From positions 1-20,226 of the forward strand of contig SSGN01000071.1 in NCBI GenBank assembly GCA_008016945.1: 20,226 nucleotides of DNA, given 5' to 3'. A program made the translations under genes and the position numbers. Shown here piece after piece: positions 15,691 through 20,226 of the stretch. Position 1 is the first letter of the stretch. Every line of letters begins with the position of its first letter. Origin of the DNA: Flavobacteriales bacterium. GTDB lineage: Bacteria > Bacteroidota > Bacteroidia > Flavobacteriales > PHOS-HE28. Under the pieces are notes generated by a model. That model had not been told where the DNA came from. It saw only the letters and a program-made list of their open reading frames with translations, and did not search any database.

Positions 15691-15698
15691 CAAAGATG
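15691..15698 (-). promoter_or_regulatory. Candidate -7 box for tpiA
   Basis: Read leftward the sequence is CATCTTTG, one mismatch from the Bacteroidota TAnnTTTG element, 5 bases before the tpiA ATG. It sits in the only sizeable gap (83 bp) between the BT_3928 group and tpiA. No matching -33 TTG at 17-23 bp spacing was found. A promoter here would produce a nearly leaderless message. Confidence 0.3.
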
Positions 15699-15768
15699 GC
15701 CCCCCGGCGCGGCCTTCCCCACCGTTGTCCAGCAGGATATCAACAGCCGATCGAGATCCCGGGTCGGG

Positions 15769-16290
15769 TCACTTCCGCCCGGCGGCCTTCACCGCCTGTT
15801 TGTACCGGGCCCGGTATCGTTCGGTATAGGGCCTATCCCACGTGAACTCGCGCATCTGGGCCTGCCAGGTCGCGATGCCGATCGGGGTGTTCAACAGGTC
15901 GTCGGACAGGGCCACCTCGGCTTTCTCCAGGCCGATGTCGATCCGCAGGTTCCACTCTTGCTTACGAGCGGCCTCATCCATCTCACCGTTGGTATCCACC
16001 TGCACCACTTTCCGGTGGTGGCCTTCCAACGCATACACCAGCCGATGGACCCCTTGCAAGGGTACGAACACCTGATACCTGCCCAGTGCATCGGTGAAGG
16101 TCGAGTCGCGCGCGATGGAATCGGTGACCACCAAGACGGTGACGTTCCCCAGGTCGGTACCATCCTTCTCCTCGGTGACCACCCCGAAGAGCATCATCCG
16201 GTCCTTGCCGATGCCATCGCCCACCTGGGCCACGGCCGGCACGCACAACCAAGCGCAGAGCACCGCCAGAAGCGTTCGACCCGTTTCCAT
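15769..16290 (-). CDS. Secreted CarboxypepD_reg-like protein
   Basis: A 173-residue exported protein. The ATG at 16290 gives a clean signal peptide (METGRTLL, then a hydrophobic core to VPAVAQ, about residue 22). A GTG at 16311 overlapping the upstream stop as GTGA is an alternative start. The body has an Ig-like/CarboxypepD_reg pattern: LFGVVTEEKDGTDLGNVTV, then DSTFTDALGRYQVFVPLQG, then a GHHRKVVQVDT strand. The C-terminal third has PIGIATWQ, FTWDRPYTERYR and a basic tail. The same order (GEVTD, GTYSINL, GHVTKCYAVDTRG, MPMGLAR, KWDQDYEARIR) occurs in the gene at 17739-18263, so the two are paralogues. It is tightly linked to the BT_3928-type gene. Function unknown; a periplasmic or surface beta domain is likely. 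Confidence 0.82.
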   Translation of the reverse strand: METGRTLLAVLCAWLCVPAVAQVGDGIGKDRMMLFGVVTEEKDGTDLGNVTVLVVTDSIARDSTFTDALGRYQVFVPLQGVHRLVYALEGHHRKVVQVDTNGEMDEAARKQEWNLRIDIGLEKAEVALSDDLLNTPIGIATWQAQMREFTWDRPYTERYRARYKQAVKAAGRK

Positions 16291-16307
16291 GCGGTGAAGG
16301 TAAGCGG

Positions 16308-17648
16308 TCACTTCACCCGCGCTGCGGCTTGTTCAAAGGTGGGTGTGTCATTGCAATGCCACAGGCCGCGTACGGTGCCCTGTTGAAGGAGGACGATGCC
16401 GGGGTTGCTGCGGATGGCCGTCTTGATGGTCTTCTCGTCGCACTGCACGAAATCGAACGGCAGTTGGTGTTCGTGGCGCAGTTCGTCGGCCTTGCCGAAG
16501 TCGCTGGCCGTGACCCCGTACACGTACCATCCGTTCTTGTACCCTTCGTCGGCCAAGGTCTTGATCGCGGGCATGCAGTCGCGCTCGGCCTTCTCCACGT
16601 TGTACACCATCACCAGCAGTACCGGTGCGGTCTCCTCCAGTACCCCCATGGTGATATCGTTCCCGTCCACATCGGAAAATCTGAAGTCCTGGACCTGTGA
16701 AGGCACCCCGGGATCGATCACCTCCACCCGTGTGCTGTTGGGTACGTTCTCGAAGTTCTCATCGTCCCACGGATAAGGCTTGGTGGTGTCATACTCCTTC
16801 ACCTCGCCGGTGGTCTTGTTGCGATAGCTCACAAAGGTCCGGTTCACCGGCGGCTTGGCGTTCTTCATCTGCTCGCTGATGCTCTTGCCCTCGGCATAGG
16901 GCCTGTAATCGCGCATGGGCAGGTGCGCATAGTTGTACCAGGTGAACACGATGGCGATGAGGGTGATCCATCCGGCCACCAACCACTCGGCCTTCGGTGC
17001 TTGGGCCATCCGCTTGATCGCCAGGTAACCCGCGAAGCCCACGATGGTGAACCATACCGGTCCGTACCAGGTGAAGATCCAACTCCATACCGCCACCATA
17101 AGCAGACCGATGGGCAGGATCACCTTGTCTTCGGCAGTGGTGTTCCAGGTGATGCGGTTGCGGAAGATGAAGAGCGGGATGATGAACACCAGGAGCACCA
17201 TATCCTTGCTGAAGCTCTCCCAGGGGGTGAGGCTACGGCCGATGGAGCCTTTCATGGCATCGCCGAAGCAGCCACAATCGGTCACGCACGTAACGCTGCG
17301 CTCCACCGGTTGGCCATTCACCATCACGGTATACACACCGTTCGGATCGCAGGTGGCGGTGTACATGGTGAGCCATCCGAAGAACACGGTGAGGAGCAGC
17401 AGTGCCCAGGTGGCCAGCTTCATGCGGCCGCCGACCAGTACCGCGAAGCCCAGCACGATCTCGGCGATGCACGCCAAGGCACCCAGCACCAGTGCGAAAG
17501 GCTCCAGGAACGGCAGGTTAAGTGCGCTTTCCGCGAAATACTCCTCCAGCTTGTAGGCGAAGCCCAAGGGGTCGTTGGCCTTGATGAGACCACTGACGAT
17601 GAACAACGATCCGACGAACAAGCGGGAGAATAGGAGAAGGATGCGCAT
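16308..17648 (-). CDS. BT_3928-type DoxX/MauE-like membrane protein with thioredoxin-like tail
   Basis: A 446-residue inner-membrane protein of the BT_3928 family. The N-terminal half is a DoxX/MauE-like bundle: hydrophobic segments at about 3-24, 50-73, 78-98, 148-163, 176-195, 198-213 and 222-240. A cysteine-rich loop lies between segments 3 and 4, with Cys100, Cys121 and DCGCFGDAMKG (Cys125, Cys127), a motif seen in MauE-type redox-associated membrane proteins. A polar region (about 245-340) leads to a thioredoxin-fold-like C-terminus: APVLLVMVYNVEKAERDCMP, YGVTASDFGKADELR and SNPGIVLLQQGTV. A classic CXXC is missing; Cys358 stands alone. I recall this family next to DUF1599 and tpiA in many Bacteroidota. 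A role in quinone or thiol redox is inferred only. Confidence 0.88.
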   Translation of the reverse strand: MRILLLFSRLFVGSLFIVSGLIKANDPLGFAYKLEEYFAESALNLPFLEPFALVLGALACIAEIVLGFAVLVGGRMKLATWALLLLTVFFGWLTMYTATCDPNGVYTVMVNGQPVERSVTCVTDCGCFGDAMKGSIGRSLTPWESFSKDMVLLVFIIPLFIFRNRITWNTTAEDKVILPIGLLMVAVWSWIFTWYGPVWFTIVGFAGYLAIKRMAQAPKAEWLVAGWITLIAIVFTWYNYAHLPMRDYRPYAEGKSISEQMKNAKPPVNRTFVSYRNKTTGEVKEYDTTKPYPWDDENFENVPNSTRVEVIDPGVPSQVQDFRFSDVDGNDITMGVLEETAPVLLVMVYNVEKAERDCMPAIKTLADEGYKNGWYVYGVTASDFGKADELRHEHQLPFDFVQCDEKTIKTAIRSNPGIVLLQQGTVRGLWHCNDTPTFEQAAARVK

Positions 17649-17679
17649 GCTATGGAAAGGCCGCTGGTACGACCGAGTG

Positions 17680-17687
17680 CGAAAGTA
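17680..17687 (-). promoter_or_regulatory. Candidate -7 box for the BT_3928-type gene
   Basis: Read leftward the sequence is TACTTTCG, one mismatch from TAnnTTTG, ending 31 bases before the ATG at 17648. It lies in a 90-bp intergenic gap. A TTC about 19 bases further upstream could serve as a poor -33 element. It matches the TAnnTTCG form found before clpS and two other genes here. Confidence 0.5.
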
Positions 17688-17738
17688 ACCGGGGGTGGAC
17701 CAAGCGGAACACCCCTTAACAAGCCTTTGTGAATGGCA

Positions 17739-18263
17739 TCAGTGTGGGTCCAGCACGGCGGTACCGGTCACGGTATCCCGATGGGCCCTTACCTGCGCCA
17801 TCAACCGCTCCACCTCCGGGCGGATACGCGCTTCGTAATCCTGATCCCACTTCAACAGGCCGGTCATCGGGCAGAACCGGGCCAGCCCCATGGGCATATC
17901 GAAGAATGCGAGGTCCAACCCGGGTACCTGCTCGAACAGGGTCATCTCCACATCCACGGAGACCGACCGGTCATCGCCTTCCCAGGCCGCACCGCGCGTG
18001 TCCACGGCGTAACACTTGGTCACATGCCCAGGCAGGCTGAAGCGGATGACGTACTCCCCTCCACGGCGTAGGTTGATGCTGTACGTTCCGGCGGAACCGG
18101 TGTTGAAGACCTGCTCCTTCATCCCGTCGCGATAGACACGAACGAGTACAGCGCCGAGCGGCTGACGAGAGATGTGATCGGTGACTTCGCCACGAAGGCG
18201 AAGTTCGGCCGCGACGGAAGAGAGCGCCACGGTGGCGAGGAGGAAGGTGATGAGCGTTCGCAT
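17739..18263 (-). CDS. Secreted CarboxypepD_reg-like protein (paralogue)
   Basis: A 174-residue exported protein starting at ATG 18263, with a signal peptide of about 19 residues (MRTLITFLLATVALSSVAA). The mature part starts with a CarboxypepD_reg-like beta sandwich: RLRGEVTDHISRQPLGAVLV, NTGSAGTYSINLRRGGEYVI, then SLPGHVTKCYAVDTRGAAW. It ends with FFDMPMGLARF and LKWDQDYEARIR, followed by an Arg/Ala-rich tail. The MP-G-AR ... WD-DY pattern resembles unnamed Bacteroidota secreted proteins and matches the second copy at 15769-16290. It sits between DUF1599 and the BT_3928-type gene and has its own promoter-like region. One cysteine in the beta domain and one near the C-terminus. No enzymatic motif is seen; function unknown. 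Confidence 0.82.
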   Translation of the reverse strand: MRTLITFLLATVALSSVAAELRLRGEVTDHISRQPLGAVLVRVYRDGMKEQVFNTGSAGTYSINLRRGGEYVIRFSLPGHVTKCYAVDTRGAAWEGDDRSVSVDVEMTLFEQVPGLDLAFFDMPMGLARFCPMTGLLKWDQDYEARIRPEVERLMAQVRAHRDTVTGTAVLDPH

Positions 18264-18297
18264 GGGCGTCGTGGTAAGTCGACGTTCGCAGGGGTTG

Positions 18298-18328
18298 CGA
18301 AACTACCTGGAGCACCGCGGAGGATCAA
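18298..18328 (-). promoter_or_regulatory. Candidate promoter (-33 TTG, -7 TAGTTTCG)
   Basis: Read leftward, TTG (18326-18328) is followed after 20 bases by TAGTTTCG (18298-18305), which fits the Bacteroidota -33/-7 arrangement (TTTG or TTG, 17-23 bp, TAnnTTTG) with one mismatch in the -7 box. The box ends 34 bases before the ATG at 18263. It is the best-formed promoter in the window. Confidence 0.55.
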
Positions 18329-18391
18329 GGGTGGATGCCCCGAATGGGACCGCAGTTATCAACCGCCCGAAGTTGAAGGCGAAGCGGCACA

Positions 18392-18943
18392 CTATGGGGC
18401 GACCTCTTGTGCGTCGAGCTGGATCATCGCGAACACGGCGTAGTTCACGATATCCAGGAACCCGGCATCGATGCCTTCGCTCACGATGGTGCTTCCCTGG
18501 TTATCCTCGATCTGCTTGATCCGCAGCAGTTTCACGAGGATCATGTCGACCAAGGAACTCACCCGCATGTTGCGCCAGGCCTCACCATAGTCGTGGTTCT
18601 TTCGCTGCATGAGGTCGCGGGCCTGCTCGATCCGGCGGCGCACCTCCTGGGTGGCCCGTGCGCCATCGATGTCCGGTGCATCCACCACACCGAGGTCCAT
18701 CTGCACGAGTGCCATGGCGGCATAATTGATGATCCCGATCAGTTCCGGACGTACCCCCTCGCCCACTTTACTCTGGCCCACTTCCTGTAGGGTGCGTATC
18801 CGTTGCGCCTTGATCATGATCTGATCCGTGAGGCTCGGTACCCGCAGGATGCGCCACGCCGTACCATAATCGTGCGCCTTTCTGCTGAAGAGCTCCAGGC
18901 ATTCGTTCACCACCGAATCGTACTGGGCAAGGGTGCGTTCCAT
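18392..18943 (-). CDS. DUF1599 protein with two tandem domain copies
   Basis: A 183-residue cytoplasmic protein. It contains two copies of one helical domain. Copy 1 (about 11-84) has HDYGTAWRILRVPSLTDQI, KAQRIRTLQE and IINYAAMALVQ. Copy 2 (about 104-176) has HDYGEAWRNMRVSSLVDMI, KLLRIKQIED and IVNYAVFAMIQ. This is the DUF1599 family, widespread in Bacteroidota and, as I recall, also discussed among nucleotide-modification-associated domains; no activity is established. The frame is open far upstream (to 19591, antisense to folP), but the ATG at 18943 is preferred. It gives the family length and avoids overlap with folP, and a TACCTTCG box lies 7 bp before it. It diverges from folP across 42 bp, an arrangement I recall as common in the phylum. 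Confidence 0.93.
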   Translation of the reverse strand: MERTLAQYDSVVNECLELFSRKAHDYGTAWRILRVPSLTDQIMIKAQRIRTLQEVGQSKVGEGVRPELIGIINYAAMALVQMDLGVVDAPDIDGARATQEVRRRIEQARDLMQRKNHDYGEAWRNMRVSSLVDMILVKLLRIKQIEDNQGSTIVSEGIDAGFLDIVNYAVFAMIQLDAQEVAP

Positions 18944-18950
18944 CGGTGGG

Positions 18951-18958
18951 CGAAGGTA
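18951..18958 (-). promoter_or_regulatory. Candidate -7 box for the DUF1599 gene
   Basis: Read leftward the sequence is TACCTTCG, one mismatch from TAnnTTTG, 7 bases before the ATG at 18943. It lies in the 42-bp gap between the divergent DUF1599 and folP genes. No well-spaced -33 TTG was found; a promoter here would give a very short leader. Confidence 0.4.
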
Positions 18959-18985
18959 GAGCGCGGGAACGGTTCCGATCCGCGT

Positions 18986-19825
18986 GTGCAACTTCGCGCC
19001 GTGCGACCCTCCTGGCGGATCAAGAACAAGCTCTACGCGCCCACCCTTCCTGCGGTGATGGGCGTGCTCAACGCCACGCCTGACTCCTTCCATGGGGGCA
19101 GCAGGGTGAATGTGGAAGGAGCGTTGGCCCTGGCAGAACGTATGCTCAGCGATGGAGCTGCGATCCTGGACATCGGTGCGGTGAGCAGCCGCCCGGGGAG
19201 TATAGCGAGTACCGAGCAAGAAGAACGCCAACGCCTGCTCCCCGTGGTGGATGCCGTGCACCGCCGTTTCCCCGAAGCCCTGATCAGTGTGGATACGTGG
19301 CGCTCCACCGTGGCCAAGGCCGCCGTGGAGCACGGTGCCAGCATGGTGAATGATATCAGTGCGGGGATGTTGGACCCTGACATGCTTCCCGTCGTGGCCA
19401 GGCTCGGTGTGCCCTATATCGCCATGCACATGCAGGGCACACCGGCCACCATGCAACATGCTCCTACCTATTCCGATGTGGTCGCCACGGTGGTCCGCTT
19501 CCTGAGCGAGCGCCTGCATGCCGCGCACGACGCGGGCATCGCCGATGTGATCCTCGACCCCGGCTTCGGCTTCGGCAAGACGGTGGACCACAACTTCGGT
19601 CTGTTGAAGGGGCTTGACCGGTTGACCATGCTCGGTGCACCGGTATTGGTGGGCATGTCACGCAAACGAATGATCAACGAGGTGCTGGGCACCACCCCGG
19701 CCGAGGCGCTCAACGGGACCTCGGTGCTCAACACCATCGCCCTGCTCAACGGCGCAGCCATCCTGCGCGTGCATGATGTGAAGGAGGCCGTGGAGGTGAT
19801 CCGCTTGGTGGAACGGGTGCGGTAG
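18986..19825 (+). CDS. folP: FolP, dihydropteroate synthase
   Basis: A 279-residue TIM-barrel enzyme that joins p-aminobenzoate to 6-hydroxymethyl-dihydropterin pyrophosphate in folate synthesis; it is the sulfonamide target. Motifs in order: VMGVLNATPDSFHGG (24-38), ILDIGAVSSRPGS (60-72), SVDTWRS, VNDISAG, AMHMQGTPATMQ (about 146-157), ILDPGFGFGKT (189-199), VGMSRKR (222-228) and the C-terminal RVHDV. The second motif reads GAVSSRPG rather than the common GGxSTRPG, a mild change near the pyrophosphate-binding loop. There is no ATG in a suitable place; GTG at 18986 is chosen, with GTG at 19001 as alternative (274 residues). The frame opens earlier (18803), but that would run antisense through the start of the divergent DUF1599 gene. 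It is the only clear plus-strand gene. Confidence 0.95.
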   Translation: MQLRAVRPSWRIKNKLYAPTLPAVMGVLNATPDSFHGGSRVNVEGALALAERMLSDGAAILDIGAVSSRPGSIASTEQEERQRLLPVVDAVHRRFPEALISVDTWRSTVAKAAVEHGASMVNDISAGMLDPDMLPVVARLGVPYIAMHMQGTPATMQHAPTYSDVVATVVRFLSERLHAAHDAGIADVILDPGFGFGKTVDHNFGLLKGLDRLTMLGAPVLVGMSRKRMINEVLGTTPAEALNGTSVLNTIALLNGAAILRVHDVKEAVEVIRLVERVR

Positions 19826-20016
19826 CACCATCGGGACAGCCAATCCCAGCCGCCCTTCGCTCTTCTTCCGCACGCCTTGACGGAGAGACCTGTTCCACAG
19901 ACCCGGCCCTCGGCAGCTCCGCTCCCTGCGGTCCACGCCTTCGGCCTTGCAACGGCCTCCCGTATCAGCCTGTGCAGGAATGGCCGCGCACCGCTGACCG
20001 ATGATGAAAGGTCAAA

Positions 20017-20044
20017 TGGCCTGATCCATGCCACGGCCAGGCCA
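20017..20044. repeat. Inverted repeat, 7-bp stem
   Basis: TGGCCTG at 20017-20023 is the exact reverse complement of CAGGCCA at 20038-20044, with a 14-base spacer. It is the first of four inverted repeats within about 175 bp. On its own it is weak. Confidence 0.4.
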
Positions 20045-20091
20045 ACCATTGGTGCCGTCCGCTGATCGCGATGCTCCATCCTGATACATCG

Positions 20092-20107
20092 GCCGGTCCG
20101 AACCGGC
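20092..20107. repeat. Inverted repeat, 6-bp stem
   Basis: GCCGGT (20092-20097) pairs with ACCGGC (20102-20107) across a four-base loop. It is short but perfect and GC-rich. Confidence 0.4.
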
Positions 20108-20145
20108 ATCCACCCTCCGCCGGACATGGATCACCCTTCGTCCGT

Positions 20146-20170
20146 GCCGACCACCGATCCGGTGGTCGGC
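20146..20170. repeat. Perfect 11-bp hairpin with 3-base loop
   Basis: GCCGACCACCG (20146-20156) is the exact reverse complement of CGGTGGTCGGC (20160-20170) with an ATC loop. This is the strongest hairpin at the right end. There is no T-run directly after it on either strand, so it is not a standard intrinsic terminator. It could be an operator, an attenuator stem or an extragenic palindrome. Confidence 0.65.
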
Positions 20171-20172
20171 GT

Positions 20173-20190
20173 AGATCCTGTTCCGGATCT
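20173..20190. repeat. Inverted repeat, 6-bp stem, next to the 11-bp hairpin
   Basis: AGATCC (20173-20178) pairs with GGATCT (20185-20190) across a six-base loop, only 2 bp after the 11-bp hairpin. The two form a tandem stem-loop pair upstream of the AT-rich patch at the window end. Confidence 0.45.
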
Positions 20191-20215
20191 CTTAGAGCCT
20201 ATTTATTGAGACGGC

Positions 20216-20226
20216 ATGAAAGAACC
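20216..20226 (+). CDS. Possible start of a rightward gene cut by the window edge
   Basis: An ATG at 20216 (Met-Lys-Glu) follows an AT-rich patch, CTATTTATTGAG, which stands out from the surrounding GC-rich DNA. Only three and a half codons are visible, so nothing can be said about the product. It could equally be chance or the edge of a mobile element. Confidence 0.2.

Larger units (their letters stand above)
19826..20226. other. Non-coding stretch after folP
   Basis: About 400 bp with no convincing gene. Short open frames exist on both strands: a plus frame at 19877-20065, and a minus frame whose right end is here but which mostly runs antisense to folP. They lack recognisable motifs and have low-complexity Pro/Arg/Ala composition. 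The right half holds several inverted repeats, listed separately. The last 30 bases turn AT-rich and end with a possible start codon. No clear folP terminator with a T-run was seen. Confidence 0.6.

Noticed and set aside
18944..19591. N-terminal extension of the DUF1599 frame antisense through folP
   Set aside because: The extension has no domain and overlaps the well-conserved folP; the ATG at 18943 gives the normal family length.
19468..20127. A 219-codon minus-strand frame at the right end
   Set aside because: More than half is antisense to folP, and the rest has low-complexity sequence without recognisable motifs.
20071..20226. A plus-strand frame from ATG 20071 that stays open to the window edge
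   Set aside because: It runs through the hairpin cluster, has Arg/Gly/Ser/His-rich low-complexity sequence and is too short to judge.

Overview
The window is about 20.2 kb of GC-rich DNA, densely packed with genes, from a member of the Bacteroidota. My best guess is a Flavobacteriales-like or related high-GC environmental lineage. The lineage call rests on the gene families: a DUF1599 protein, a BT_3928-type DoxX/MauE membrane protein, CarboxypepD_reg-like secreted proteins, a PD40 (WD40-like) envelope protein and a Bacteroidota-type M48 lipoprotein. It is also supported by the lack of obvious Shine-Dalgarno sequences and by -7 promoter boxes resembling the Bacteroidota TAnnTTTG element. No rRNA, tRNA, CRISPR array, phage gene or complete insertion sequence was seen.

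Layout from right to left. All genes are on the minus strand except folP. folP (18986-19825, plus) diverges from a DUF1599 gene (18392-18943) across only 42 bp. Leftward transcription then reads a small secreted CarboxypepD-like protein (17739-18263), the BT_3928-type membrane protein (16308-17648), a paralogous secreted CarboxypepD-like protein (15769-16290), tpiA (14921-15685) and prmA (14032-14901). Next come a 1491-residue secreted beta-rich protein of unknown function (9560-14035), plsY (8882-9556) and a 2226-residue secreted protein with TPR, PD40, long coiled coils and two C-terminal SPOR domains (2183-8863). The run ends with clpS (1842-2129), an M48 metalloprotease lipoprotein (1040-1837) and a DUF218/YdcF-SanA-like protein (278-1021).

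Spacing points to tightly coupled units. prmA and the 1491-residue gene overlap by ATGA, plsY follows after 3 bp, and the 2226-residue gene follows after 18 bp. So an uncharacterised giant envelope protein lies on each side of the phospholipid-synthesis gene plsY. clpS, the M48 gene and the DUF218 gene are spaced by 4 and 18 bp and seem to have their own promoter. A recurring box, TAnnTTCG, precedes four of the gene groups.

The two ends are non-coding or nearly so. Positions 1-277 hold an imperfect direct repeat and a perfect 15-bp hairpin, likely part of a dispersed or tandem repeat cut by the window edge. Positions 19826-20226 hold a cluster of inverted repeats and possibly the start of a rightward gene at the very edge.

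The most interesting content is the pair of giant envelope proteins around plsY. One joins PorE-like N-terminal domains to a twin-SPOR peptidoglycan-binding tail. The other is a large beta-structured secreted protein with no function I can assign.
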